A DNA stretch of 64,000 nucleotides from Alteribacter natronophilus. GTDB lineage: Bacteria; Bacillota; Bacilli; Bacillales; Salisediminibacteriaceae. The number at the start of each line of letters is the position of its first letter. Positions within the stretch are counted from its first letter, which is position 1. Position numbers and translations under genes: made by a program. This document shows positions 27,839-36,026 of the stretch, in pieces. Below the pieces are notes generated by a model. It saw only the letters and a list, made by a program, of their open reading frames with translations. It made no database searches and was not told where the DNA came from. The DNA lies in contig NZ_VCRO01000006.1 in assembly GCF_006007885.1 (NCBI RefSeq), positions 178,460-242,459 on the forward strand, written 5' to 3'.

Positions 27839-29176
27839 TTACAGAAATACAAGACCGAGGCTGATAATAATCCCGCTCAGGAAAAGGACGATTACACAGA
27901 AGCCCATGATATCCCTTGCCTTCAGACCTGCTATGGCAAGGGCCGGCAGCGCCCAGAACGGCTGAATCATGTTCGTCCATGCATCACCCCAGGCCACGGC
28001 CATAGCGGTTTTCGCTGCGTCCACGCCAAGAGCGCTTCCGGCCTCAAGCATAATCGGCGCCTGTACAGCCCACTGGCCCCCGCCTGAAGGGACAAAGAAG
28101 TTTACAATACCAGCGCTCAGGAAAGCGAAGAGCGGGAACGTGGTGCCGTTTGAGATGGAGACAAACCACTGGGAAAATTCCGCTGCAAGGCCTGATGCCA
28201 CCATCATTCCCATGATCCCTGCGTAAAAAGGAAACTGGATAATGATTCCTCCTGCATTTTTCACCGCACTTGCCACACTGTTCAGGAAGTTCTCCGGTGT
28301 TCCGTGGAACAGGATTCCAAGGAATAAAAACAGGAAATTAACAATGTTAAGGTTAAGATCGAATCCGTTTTCCGCCAGATAATAAACAAGGAAGGCGATC
28401 CCCATGACACCCGTCACCAGGGACACGAGACGGCTTCTCTCAAGCCGTTTTGCCGGAGTAAGCTCGTCGGAGCCAAGAAGATCCGTATCCGTGGTGGCAG
28501 CAGTCTCATTATCCTCCAGCAGGGCAGGATCCACACTGACGGCATTTTTCTGATTCATCATCAGACGGTTCAGAATAGGTACAGAAATGAAAAGAGCTGC
28601 CACAATAGCCAGGTTAAACGGAGAAAAGATTGTTTCACTGGTTGGAATAAGACCGATCATGTCCTCGGAAAAGTGACCGCTCGTAGCGACCGTCAGCGGA
28701 ATGGAACCCGCCAGACCGCCGTGCCAGACAATAAAACCGCTGTAGGCGCTTGCGATCAGAAGCCTGTAGTCAACTGTCGTCACCTTTTTTGCCAGTTCCT
28801 TTGCAAAAAGGGCACCGATTACGAGCCCGAAGCCCCAGTTTATCCAGCTTGCCGCCAGGGCCACGAGGGTCACGATGACAATTGCCTGCCCCGGTGTCCG
28901 GGCAAAACCGGCCATTTTCTGAAGGATACGTTTAAAGAAGGGACTCGAGGCCAGAACGTACCCCGTAACAAGGATCAGCACCATCTGCATGGCGAAAGTC
29001 AGGAGATCCCAGAAACCATTTCCCCAGTGACTTACCATGTCCAGCGGTGTACTCGGCGTAAGAATCAGACCCATCCCGAAAACGACGAAGGTTAACACAA
29101 TAACAAATAAAAACGGATCGGGAAGATATCGCTGCATTATCCGTGTCGAAAAATTTGTAAGCGCATTCATTTTCAC
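27839..29176 (-). CDS. atoE: Short-chain fatty acid transporter, AtoE family
   Basis: Polytopic membrane protein of 445 residues, about 11-12 helices. Recognised from the AtoE family pattern RYLPDPFLFVIVLTF near the N-terminus, WINWGFGLVIGALFAKE, and FFVPSGGGQWAVQAP near the C-terminus. The family is believed to carry short-chain fatty acids such as acetoacetate or butyrate. A GGGAGG site precedes the GTG start. It is monocistronic; no acyl-CoA transferase or thiolase lies nearby, so the substrate is uncertain. Confidence 0.88.
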   Translation of the reverse strand: MKMNALTNFSTRIMQRYLPDPFLFVIVLTFVVFGMGLILTPSTPLDMVSHWGNGFWDLLTFAMQMVLILVTGYVLASSPFFKRILQKMAGFARTPGQAIVIVTLVALAASWINWGFGLVIGALFAKELAKKVTTVDYRLLIASAYSGFIVWHGGLAGSIPLTVATSGHFSEDMIGLIPTSETIFSPFNLAIVAALFISVPILNRLMMNQKNAVSVDPALLEDNETAATTDTDLLGSDELTPAKRLERSRLVSLVTGVMGIAFLVYYLAENGFDLNLNIVNFLFLFLGILFHGTPENFLNSVASAVKNAGGIIIQFPFYAGIMGMMVASGLAAEFSQWFVSISNGTTFPLFAFLSAGIVNFFVPSGGGQWAVQAPIMLEAGSALGVDAAKTAMAVAWGDAWTNMIQPFWALPALAIAGLKARDIMGFCVIVLFLSGIIISLGLVFL

Positions 29177-29347
29177 TTCTGCCTCCCTGGAAATAAATAT
29201 CTATTAGTTCATTGATGCAGGTTTTACATATTATCCTGCAGGTCTGTCTCTGGATGCCTCCTTTCAATTAAATTGTATGAAATTTCAGATATGGATAGTA
29301 TGGCATGTTTTACGTTCAATGAAAATGGGACGAATTTCTTTTTCGAC

Positions 29348-29380
29348 AAAAAAAACACCTGGACAGATTCTGTCCAGGTG
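29348..29380 (-). terminator. Terminator of the polysaccharide deacetylase gene
   Basis: A perfect 10-bp stem CACCTGGACA/TGTCCAGGTG (29356-29365 and 29371-29380) followed by eight Ts on the minus strand. Confidence 0.9.
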
Positions 29381-29388
29381 CTGAAGTG

Positions 29389-30336
29389 CTATTTCTTTGC
29401 TCTGATCTGAAGAAGCTCTGGAATAGTGACGAATTCGTATCCATCATCTTTTAGACTTTCGATTACCGGTCCAAGTGCTTCAACTGTATTGGACATGTCC
29501 ACAGTCCAGTGGCTTCCGTCATGCATCAGAATGATTGACCCGTTTCCTGTTTCCTCCGTAACCGTGTTTATAATTTCATCGGCCGGCGGTCCATCCCAGT
29601 CCCGGGTATCCACCGTCCAGAACACAGCGGATTCTTCGTAGGAAGCAAGGCTTTCCGTATGAGCGGACCCAAAGTTCCCGTATGGCGGACGGAAAAGTGC
29701 AGGCCGGTAGCCGACTATATTGTTAATAATGTTATCTGTTTCTTCGATTTCCCACCGCAACTGCCCCACGGTTTCTCCATCCAGGTTGGGGTGCCAGTAG
29801 GTATGATTACCGATCACGTGTCCTTCCCTGTCAATCCGGTCCAGCAGTTCGGGGTTACCCTTTGCCCGTGCCCCCATGACAAAAAATGTTGCATTTACAT
29901 CGTTCTCTTCCAGGATATCAAGAATGTCGGGTGTAAACCTTGGATCCGGACCGTCATCAAATGTCAGCGCCACCCGCTTCACATTGTCTGGTCCCCGGTA
30001 AACAACGGTCTCCGGAAACATCCGCTGCAGTTCACCAAATCCGATCGACTCGGTTCCTTCTTCCACTGCATCTTCGTCTGCCGCGAATGCCGACGGACTG
30101 TCAGGTTCCATTTCCACACGGTGGTCCGACTCGGGACCGTCTTCCAGCTCCGCTGTGGTCCCTGCTTCAGGACCATCCGGGGCTCCGCTTCCCATACCTC
30201 CAATATCGTTGTCTGCCGGTCCTCTTCCATAATCATCCGGCGTCATACAGGCACCAAGCAGGAGGGTCACTGCAAGAATCAGTCCCAGGAACCCTTTTTG
30301 CCATAGGTTTCTCTTATTGTTACAGGTTTTGTACAT
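29389..30336 (-). CDS. Polysaccharide deacetylase lipoprotein (NodB family)
   Basis: Probable peptidoglycan or chitin N-deacetylase, exported. The signal peptide has lipobox LLGAC. An acidic low-complexity linker (about 35-105) precedes the NodB domain. All five family motifs are visible: TFDDGPD (catalytic Asp and metal Asp), HTYWHP (metal His), RPPYG, DTRDWDG and ILMHDG (catalytic His). Length is 315 residues. In Bacillus such enzymes modify the wall or the spore cortex; the exact glycan is not determinable. The linker is unusually acidic, fitting a saline or alkaline habitat. Confidence 0.92.
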   Translation of the reverse strand: MYKTCNNKRNLWQKGFLGLILAVTLLLGACMTPDDYGRGPADNDIGGMGSGAPDGPEAGTTAELEDGPESDHRVEMEPDSPSAFAADEDAVEEGTESIGFGELQRMFPETVVYRGPDNVKRVALTFDDGPDPRFTPDILDILEENDVNATFFVMGARAKGNPELLDRIDREGHVIGNHTYWHPNLDGETVGQLRWEIEETDNIINNIVGYRPALFRPPYGNFGSAHTESLASYEESAVFWTVDTRDWDGPPADEIINTVTEETGNGSIILMHDGSHWTVDMSNTVEALGPVIESLKDDGYEFVTIPELLQIRAKK

Positions 30337-30460
30337 TTTCCTTTTCCCCTTTCACAGTCTGATCCATGTACAATAAGGTAACGGCCTGTTTAACCCGTTC
30401 ATGTACACATAGGATGTAGTATGCCAAAATTCTCCATAATCATGCAGGAGAGAGAAAAGA

Positions 30461-30490
30461 AAAAGCCCGCTACACTTTTATGTGCAGCGG
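30461..30490 (-). terminator. Terminator overlapping the sfsA stop codon
   Basis: CCGCT-A-CAC and GTG-C-AGCGG arms (30467-30475 and 30482-30490) followed on the minus strand by GCTTTTTC. The stem includes the last codons of sfsA. Confidence 0.7.
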
Positions 30491-31189
30491 ATCGCCGGTT
30501 ATCATTCGTATTCGTTCTGTAGATACTTCACACTTACGGCCTAAAATCCGTACACCGGCCGCGGCAGCCTGGGATATAGCGTCTGCAAATTCAGGGTCAA
30601 TCCACCCGGCAGGTTCAATGGAGGAAATATCATCACGCTGTGCGACAAACATGAGAGCAGCTTCCCATCCCTCTTCCCCAGCCAGCTGTGCCAGCTCCTT
30701 CACATGGCGTGCCCCTCTGGCTGTGACTGCGTCAGGAAAGGCTCCGCGCCCCTGTTCAAAAGCGAGGGAAACGCCCTTCACTTCAACCGCCATCTTTCTT
30801 GTTCCGCCGGCTTCTTCAAGAAGCAGATCCCATCTTGAGCCGCCTTTCTTGTATTCAGCTCTTACAAACTGCCATCCGGATAATTCCTCCAGCAGTCCTT
30901 TTTCCACCGCCTGACGAGCCAGGACATTCGGTATTTGAGTATTAACCGATACCCAGCCGCCATCGTCACGGGACACAAGTACCGCAGACCATTTTGTCTT
31001 TCGCTTCGGATCATCTGTATACCTGAGCATGACCCGGGCACCGGGAACAAGAAGCTCCTTCAGCCTGCCGGGATCAGGAAGGTGGACCCGCACAGCCTCC
31101 CCGTCCGGTAATCCGCAAATCAGAATGAAACGGTTGGGACGTTCAATAAAATACCCTTCCGTTAACTCACCAAACTTCATTTCAACCAC
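30470..31189 (-). CDS. sfsA: SfsA family protein (sugar fermentation stimulation homologue)
   Basis: 239 residues. An OB-fold-like N-terminus (VHLPDPGRLKELL) is followed by a restriction-endonuclease-like region with the E-x-K motif MAVEVKGVSL and PDAVTARGARHVKEL, both characteristic of SfsA. The E. coli protein was linked to maltose metabolism and binds DNA; its role in Bacillaceae is not established. GTG start 7 bases after AAGGAGG. Monocistronic. Confidence 0.92.
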   Translation of the reverse strand: MVEMKFGELTEGYFIERPNRFILICGLPDGEAVRVHLPDPGRLKELLVPGARVMLRYTDDPKRKTKWSAVLVSRDDGGWVSVNTQIPNVLARQAVEKGLLEELSGWQFVRAEYKKGGSRWDLLLEEAGGTRKMAVEVKGVSLAFEQGRGAFPDAVTARGARHVKELAQLAGEEGWEAALMFVAQRDDISSIEPAGWIDPEFADAISQAAAAGVRILGRKCEVSTERIRMITGDPLHIKV

Positions 31190-31258
31190 GCATACTCCTC
31201 CTTGGACATTTCCTTCATTTTACCGGGTAACGTCACGTAAAACCAGTGAATTAAACGG

Positions 31259-31288
31259 GAAAAGACGGCCTCCTGATGAGGGCCGTCT
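31259..31288 (-). terminator. Terminator after the lipoprotein gene
   Basis: Perfect AGACGGCC/GGCCGTCT stem (31263-31270 and 31281-31288), followed by four Ts on the minus strand. Confidence 0.7.
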
Positions 31289-31290
31289 GC

Positions 31291-31851
31291 TTACTCCACC
31301 GTCAAAACAAGTCCGGTAGCCATGATATGTTTTTTCCGCTCCCCGTCCTTTTCAATGAAGAAGTCGGAATTAAGTTCAATTTCATACTCTCCTGGTGGAA
31401 AGTGAGGTCCCTGGGTAAAGCTTCGGATAAATTCCTGATCACGATCACCGTTTTCTCCCTCAGTTGCCCCTCTTCTTACGTACTGTTCTTCGTACCATAC
31501 ATCGCGCTCAAGTGTCATAACCGACCCGGGGGAATCCTGAACGTACGGAATATCAACACCACGCGTGATTTCGTGAATCCGGTACCAGAACGGTGAAGTC
31601 CGGTGGGAAATCGTTACTTGCGGCTCATCACCGATATATTTCAGCTTCGCCTTCAGCTCTACGTGATCTGTTTCCTCATACACCGCCCGGTCAGACACCA
31701 GCCTGATCAGGAAGTCCCCTGACTGTGTTTCCGAAACCACCGGATGGGCAGCGTCAGCCTTGTCATTCAGATACTCCTGTCCACTGCAGGCGGCTGACAG
31801 GAAGAGAAACAGGATTCCTGCCGGCACCATCATTTTCATAAGCCCCTTCAC
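31291..31851 (-). CDS. Lipoprotein with beta-sandwich-like domain, unknown function
   Basis: 186 residues. Lipobox LSAAC near residue 21. The mature part has an immunoglobulin-like beta pattern (VELKAKLKYIGDEPQVTISH, then PGEYEIELNSDFFI), reminiscent of BsuPI-type or other cell-surface modules, though I do not recognise a specific family. AAAGGGGG precedes the GTG start. It has its own terminator. A surface or envelope role is likely; no catalytic residues are visible. Confidence 0.7.
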   Translation of the reverse strand: MKGLMKMMVPAGILFLFLSAACSGQEYLNDKADAAHPVVSETQSGDFLIRLVSDRAVYEETDHVELKAKLKYIGDEPQVTISHRTSPFWYRIHEITRGVDIPYVQDSPGSVMTLERDVWYEEQYVRRGATEGENGDRDQEFIRSFTQGPHFPPGEYEIELNSDFFIEKDGERKKHIMATGLVLTVE

Positions 31852-31956
31852 CCCGACGCCCCCTTTCCGGTTATGTACCCTTTAATTTATATATACCCGC
31901 TCACAGACAACTTAAGTCCTTTTAGGAATTAATGTAAGTATACACATGTTTCTGCA

Positions 31957-31991
31957 CAAAAAAAGCCGGCAAAAGACCACCGGCTTTTTTC
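31957..31991 (-). terminator. Terminator of the small membrane protein gene
   Basis: AGCCGG/CCGGCT stem (31964-31969 and 31980-31985) with A and T tracts on both sides, so possibly bidirectional. Confidence 0.8.
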
Positions 31992-31998
31992 CCATATA

Positions 31999-32175
31999 TT
32001 AAAAGAACAGCGGCAGAAGGCCTGCCAGAAGAACACCGGCGGTAATTACAAGGACAATTGTCCCCCAGATCCACGCCTGCTTTCTCAGCTTTCTGTCACG
32101 GGGAACCTTTTTTATAAAAACAACCACAAGCAGAAAAGCCATCAGAATAAACAGGAGCGGCTGAATTAATTCCAA
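31999..32175 (-). CDS. Small two-helix membrane protein
   Basis: 58 residues with two hydrophobic segments separated by a basic loop (KKVPRDRKLRKQ). The TTG at 32175 is chosen because AAGGAGG lies 8 bases upstream; the ATG at 32193 would place that site inside the gene. A strong terminator follows. No family recognised. Its promoter region borders repeat copy B. Confidence 0.6.
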   Translation of the reverse strand: MELIQPLLFILMAFLLVVVFIKKVPRDRKLRKQAWIWGTIVLVITAGVLLAGLLPLFF

Positions 32176-32205
32176 AGCCGGTTCCTCCTTCATTTAAGCT
32201 GTTTT

Positions 32206-32398
32206 CGGAAAGTTTGTTTTATGACGCTGCAGGCGGACGCTTTCTGCGGGCATCGCTTCAGTCGGCAGAGTAGTTACCATGCTTCTTCCTCTGCCCGAAT
32301 CGCTTCGGAGCACCTGCGTCGAAGCAGCTCGAAGCAAACTCACGATGTAAACGCTCGTCCCTGCGGGGTCTTCGCCTGATGCCCAGCCTTCCCCTCTT
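32206..32398. repeat. Dispersed intergenic repeat, copy B
   Basis: Starts with GCTGTTTTCGGAAAG and a 25-base block (ATGACGCTGCAGGCGGACGC and onward) that is also in copy C at 34530-34600. Its centre matches copy A at 27545-27770 in opposite orientation. It holds no gene. Confidence 0.7.
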
Positions 32399-32402
32399 TA
32401 CT

Positions 32403-33296
32403 TTAACGCGACAATCCGGGTTTGTTTTTCATGTAGGTCAGGACGTATGGGTCGATTCTGTCGCTTTCCTGCCATCGTTCATCAAAGTTTTCCTGCATAA
32501 AGTACGTTTTCAGGGCTTCTTTTACTGCAGGATTGTAAGTATCATAACTTGTATCCAGCAGGCCTTCCGCCCGGAGAAGCTCCTGTACTTCGGCAAGCAC
32601 GTCCTCCTCAATATCAAGAAGTTCATTTTCATCCGGACGGGAAAAGTACAGGCTGTGAAGCTCAAACAGCCGCTTCAGCTCCCTGATCGGCTCGGGATGA
32701 TCGTCCACCCGGAGATCGAATTTACGGTCGTTGTATCCGCCGTATCCCCCGCGTTCCTGGACAACATACAGCGCTGCCGACTGTTTGCCCCGTGAATCCC
32801 CACCGGCCTCCTGGGCTTTATCGAGAGCCTTGAGCAGACGCTCTGCAAGGGTTCCATCTGTGCTTTCAAATGTTTCGGTCAACGCTGCCACAGTATCTTC
32901 ACTTACAAGAATATTTCCCTGAGCTGTACAGTACTTTCCTGCTTTGTGACCTGCCCAGCTGTAGCAGTCGTCTCCGGTGTAGGCTGCAGTGTCACCGTTT
33001 TTGTCCATTACGGCAAACTGGCGCAGCGCCCGGTCCTCATCGTCCTTCACAAGTTCCTGAGCCACCTCCCCGGGGGTCATTCCGCTTTCAAGCATTGCCA
33101 GTCCCTCAGGCCCGTATGAAGTATTCGCATAAGACTGTGTCGCAACAGCTCCCACACCGGCTTTGGCCCATGGCACGACCGCACCGACTCCGAGGAATTT
33201 GGACTGTACCGCAATCCCCCATTCTTCTGTATCCGGATCGTACCCGATAATTGAAAATGTGGCCACCGGCGGTTCCTTGTATTTTCGTGATTGCAT
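32403..33296 (-). CDS. DUF1028 family protein, predicted Ntn-hydrolase-like
   Basis: 297 residues. The N-terminal 200 residues match the DUF1028 family: TFSIIGYDPDTEEWGIAVQS, then VPWAKAGVGAVATQS and NTSYGPEGLAML. Family members are thought to have an Ntn-hydrolase-like fold and often neighbour amino-acid or peptide catabolic genes; substrate unknown. The C-terminal 90 residues are a peptidoglycan-binding-like or helical extension that I cannot assign. AAGGAGG lies 7 bases before the ATG. Monocistronic here. Confidence 0.85.
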   Translation of the reverse strand: MQSRKYKEPPVATFSIIGYDPDTEEWGIAVQSKFLGVGAVVPWAKAGVGAVATQSYANTSYGPEGLAMLESGMTPGEVAQELVKDDEDRALRQFAVMDKNGDTAAYTGDDCYSWAGHKAGKYCTAQGNILVSEDTVAALTETFESTDGTLAERLLKALDKAQEAGGDSRGKQSAALYVVQERGGYGGYNDRKFDLRVDDHPEPIRELKRLFELHSLYFSRPDENELLDIEEDVLAEVQELLRAEGLLDTSYDTYNPAVKEALKTYFMQENFDERWQESDRIDPYVLTYMKNKPGLSR

Positions 33297-33368
33297 CTGA
33301 ACGCCTCCTTTTTTTCATCATAAAATTCAGACAACGGTCAGTCAAGGAAATCGGTGCTCGCACGAGAC

Positions 33369-33394
33369 GTTTTGGTTTCAGGGTGCGGGGGAAT
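33369..33394 (+). promoter_or_regulatory. Candidate SigB-type promoter of the yhfK-like gene
   Basis: GTTTTG (33369-33374), 14 bases, then GGGAAT (33389-33394) resembles the SigB pattern GTTTAA-N12/14-GGGTAT. It lies about 43 bases upstream of the start codon. Confidence 0.35.
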
Positions 33395-33436
33395 TATATA
33401 CCGTGAAAAGCGACTTTGAAGAGGAGAGGATTATGA

Positions 33437-34093
33437 ATGAGAGTACTTATTATCGGAGCAAACGGAAAGGTCGGCCGTCATATGGTAAAAATGCTCGGTC
33501 TGAGTACCGAGCACGAAGTTAAAGCAATGATCCGGTCTGAGGATCAGCGTGAAAAGATGGAGGAACTCGGTGCTGACGAAATTGTTATTGCCGATCTGGA
33601 AAAGGACTTTTCCCACGCTTACGAAGGTGTCGATGCCGTCATATTTACCGCCGGCTCCGGAGGACATACATCCAGTGAACAGACTGAAGTAATCGACCGC
33701 GAGGCAGCTATCCGGTCCATTGAAGAAGCCGAAAAGCACGGGATGGCCCGCTACATCATAATCAGCGCTGTCGGTGCAGGCAATCCTGAAAAAACACCGG
33801 AAGGCATCCGTCACTACATGAAAGCCAAAGGTGCTGCCGATGAAGCACTTATCAACAGCCGTCTGAACTACACTATTCTCCGTCCCGGTGCCCTGTCAGA
33901 CGATGACGCCAAGGGAACGATTACCGCAGCCCGGGAGCTGAAAGACCATTCCGGAGAGATACCACGGGAGGATGTGGCCTCCGCCGCTGTCAATTCACTG
34001 ACGATTGAAGAAACCGAGCATCAGGTATTTGAACTGCTCTCAGGGGATACGAGCATCGGAACGGCTCTTAAAGGTCTGAAACAGTCGGTCTGA
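33437..34093 (+). CDS. yhfK: NAD(P)-binding NmrA/atypical SDR protein, YhfK-like
   Basis: 218-residue Rossmann protein. The N-terminal dinucleotide motif is GANGKVGRHM (residues 7-16, an atypical GxxGxxG). ISAVGAG and YMKAKGAADE (in the place of YxxxK) match the atypical short-chain dehydrogenase group that includes B. subtilis YhfK. It probably binds NADPH; the substrate is unknown and a sensing role is possible. GAGGAGAGG lies upstream of the ATG. Confidence 0.85.
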   Translation: MRVLIIGANGKVGRHMVKMLGLSTEHEVKAMIRSEDQREKMEELGADEIVIADLEKDFSHAYEGVDAVIFTAGSGGHTSSEQTEVIDREAAIRSIEEAEKHGMARYIIISAVGAGNPEKTPEGIRHYMKAKGAADEALINSRLNYTILRPGALSDDDAKGTITAARELKDHSGEIPREDVASAAVNSLTIEETEHQVFELLSGDTSIGTALKGLKQSV

Positions 34094-34151
34094 CGAAATT
34101 TTTCATCCTGACTGTCCGGAAGGAAGGTCCGGCATACGGCAGTTTCATCCA

Positions 34152-34180
34152 TTGCTTTCCCGGGTGGAAAACCGTATAAT
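34152..34180 (+). promoter_or_regulatory. SigA promoter of the small membrane protein gene
   Basis: TTGCTT (34152-34157), 17 bases, then a perfect TATAAT (34175-34180). It lies about 40 bases upstream of the GTG at 34219. Confidence 0.75.
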
Positions 34181-34218
34181 TTGGGTACCGCAGTTCATTA
34201 TAAAGGTGGGAAACAGCA

Positions 34219-34449
34219 GTGTTTAAATTAAAAAATGTAACAAAAGAGGAAAAAAACGAACAAGTTACAGCCGTCATAATTTTTCTGATTGCCATAGGCA
34301 TTGGCCTGGCAGCCGCCTTTACATCGGTGCATCCAAACCACTTTTCCGCCGGATATATGGCCGGATCGCTTTTAAGCTGTCTTGTCATTTACAGCTTATA
34401 CCTGTGGATCTCCGGACTTCTGAATAAAAATAAGTCAGCCGAACAATAA
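34219..34449 (+). CDS. Small two-helix membrane protein
   Basis: 76 residues. A charged N-terminus (KNVTKEEKNE) precedes two membrane helices (about 17-36 and 44-67). The GTG start has AAGGTGGG about 8 bases upstream and a near-consensus SigA promoter before that. No family recognised. Repeat copy C begins just after the stop, and its GGGCCCTCA hairpin may act as terminator. Confidence 0.7.
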   Translation: MFKLKNVTKEEKNEQVTAVIIFLIAIGIGLAAAFTSVHPNHFSAGYMAGSLLSCLVIYSLYLWISGLLNKNKSAEQ

Positions 34450-34454
34450 ACAGC

Positions 34455-34640
34455 GAAGAGGCTGGAACAAAACCCGGCTAAAGAGAGGGCCCTCACTATC
34501 TGTGAGGGCCCCTTCGTGTTTCTAATACGCTGTTTTCGAAAAGATTATATTCTATGACGCTGCAGGCGGACGCTTTCCGCGGGCAACGCCTCAGCCTCTA
34601 AAAAAATCCAACAACCTTTATGAAAACAGCCTTAAAATCT
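34455..34640. repeat. Composite intergenic repeat, copy C
   Basis: The left 65 bases (GAAGAGGCTGGAACAAAAC and the AGGGCCCTCAC hairpin at 34486-34508) match the left end of the IS-like element at 52823. The right part (34529-34630) is a second unit bounded by GCTGTTTTC and GAAAACAGC inverted ends and shares its first 50 bases with copy B. Confidence 0.7.
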
Positions 34641-34729
34641 TATATTGGCTGATTGTTCACTCGCATCCTGCAGTCAGGGCTTCTGCTTATTGTGGAATGG
34701 GTACTTTCCGGTCCCCATAGCGCCGGAAC

Positions 34730-35266
34730 TCACTCGAATATCCTCTCGATAAGTATTTCCGGATCCTCCTCGACGACAATTTTTCTGCGTACTTCTGCAT
34801 CCAGAAATCCCTGTTCCTCCATATGGTCAAAAAAACTGATAAGAGGCGAATAATAACCGTTTATGTTCAGCAGTCCATTTTTCCCTATGTGCTGTCCGAG
34901 GACCTCCTGTGTCAGCATTTCAAAATATTCCTCCATCGTTCCGATGCCTCCGGGCATGGAAATGAACCCGTCGGAGAGATCGGAAATCATCTTCTTCCTC
35001 TCCCGCATCGTGTTCACCATGTGAAGCTCCGTCAGTTTCCGGTGAGCGACTTCCCTGCTTCCGAGAAATTCCGGGAGCACCCCGATTACGCGGCCTCCGT
35101 TTTCCAGTACCCCATCTGCCACTGCGGCCATAATTCCCACACTTGAACCGCCATATACAAGTTCGATATTACGTTCGGCCAGCACCCGTCCAAGCACTTT
35201 GGCTGAGGCGGTGTATTCCGGGTGCCGTCCTGCTCTTGAGCCGCAGAATACTGCACATCGTTTCAT
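34730..35266 (-). CDS. LOG family protein (nucleotide 5'-monophosphate phosphoribohydrolase)
   Basis: 178 residues, Rossmann-like lysine-decarboxylase-type fold now known as the LOG family. The active-site motif PGGIGTMEE is at residues 105-113, preceded by MRERKKMI, which supplies the conserved Arg and Lys. Members split ribose-5-phosphate from modified or unmodified nucleoside monophosphates. Close to B. subtilis YvdD. The gene ends near repeat copy C and reads away from repeat copy E. Confidence 0.9.
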   Translation of the reverse strand: MKRCAVFCGSRAGRHPEYTASAKVLGRVLAERNIELVYGGSSVGIMAAVADGVLENGGRVIGVLPEFLGSREVAHRKLTELHMVNTMRERKKMISDLSDGFISMPGGIGTMEEYFEMLTQEVLGQHIGKNGLLNINGYYSPLISFFDHMEEQGFLDAEVRRKIVVEEDPEILIERIFE

Positions 35267-35407
35267 CCTGACTCCCCTCCTGATTATGTTGTATTAGTAT
35301 AGTACCAGAGAATCGGGGAGGAGAGTCATTTATTTTTCTTTCGGGCCCATATCGCGTCGCCTGGTTTACAGCCATTTAAAACCACATGTCGCAAAAATCA
35401 TAAAAAT

Positions 35408-35550
35408 AAGCTGGGACAGAAGTGTTTTTATAGACCAAAATCCGAACAGTCAATATGCTGACCAGGTAAATTTATTCCTTAAATATACTCCGCTTGTCAG
35501 CTATATGTCCCGATTATCAGTTAAACAATTTACTTAATCCCAGCCTCTTT
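35408..35550. repeat. Short inverted-end element, copy E
   Basis: About 143 bases with AAGCTGGGA at one end and TCCCAGCCTCTT at the other. Its left 85 bases match copy D at 51285 (ACAGAAGT, then ATCCGAACA and ATATACTCCGCTT). It looks like copy D without the internal GC-rich segment of about 110 bases. Confidence 0.65.
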
Positions 35551-35565
35551 CCCTGACCACTGCAC

Positions 35566-35928
35566 CTATTCCGTTGCTTTTTTTGTTTTCTCCACCGATC
35601 CATCCATTCGGTGAATTACGAGCTTCGCGTTCCTGGACTCGATGAGCTCGTCACCGCGGTCCATTGCTTCCTGCTTCGTATCGTACGAATCTGATGCCTG
35701 TTTTGCGCCTTCCTTCTTCACTTCCCACGTTCCGTCACTTTCGGTAATGTGATAGGTGACATCACTTTCGGGTCCTACTTCCTTTGCCTGGTCTATGGCG
35801 ATGGGAATTGCACGCCCTTCCTCGTACCCGTCCTCCAGAAGTGAGTTGGCAATTTCTATTGCTTTGTCTCTTACCTCTTTATCAAGATTTTTCATCGAAT
35901 CCGGGTAATCATTTTTTGTCCATGGCAT
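35566..35928 (-). CDS. ydaT: YdaT-like stress protein with DUF2188 domain
   Basis: 120 residues. The first 50 residues (MPWTKNDYPDSMKNLDKEVR, then AIEIANSLLEDGYEEGRAIPIA) match B. subtilis YdaT, a general-stress protein. The C-terminal half (YHITESDGTWEVKKEG, DTKQEAMDRGDELI) is a DUF2188 module. GAAAGGAGAGG precedes the ATG. The upstream region contains a possible SigB promoter, which fits stress control. Molecular role unknown. Confidence 0.82.
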   Translation of the reverse strand: MPWTKNDYPDSMKNLDKEVRDKAIEIANSLLEDGYEEGRAIPIAIDQAKEVGPESDVTYHITESDGTWEVKKEGAKQASDSYDTKQEAMDRGDELIESRNAKLVIHRMDGSVEKTKKATE

Positions 35929-35973
35929 GAAGAAATCCTCTCCTTTCAGTAGTCTTATTATTCTTATGTTCCC

Positions 35974-35996
35974 TTTTTTCGCAATAAAAAACAGCA
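35974..35996 (-). promoter_or_regulatory. Possible SigB promoter of ydaT
   Basis: On the minus strand a GTTTTT block, about 12-13 bases, then GGGAAC. The -35 overlaps the U tract of the gntR terminator, so part of the match may be chance. YdaT is SigB-controlled in B. subtilis. Confidence 0.35.
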
Positions 35997-36020
35997 GCCC
36001 TCACTCACAGGAGGCTGCTG
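35986..36020 (-). terminator. Terminator of the phn/gntR operon
   Basis: CAGCAGCC (35992-35999) pairs with GGCTGCTG (36013-36020), followed by a T tract on the minus strand, a few bases after the gntR stop. Confidence 0.85.
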
Positions 36021-36026
36021 TATGTC

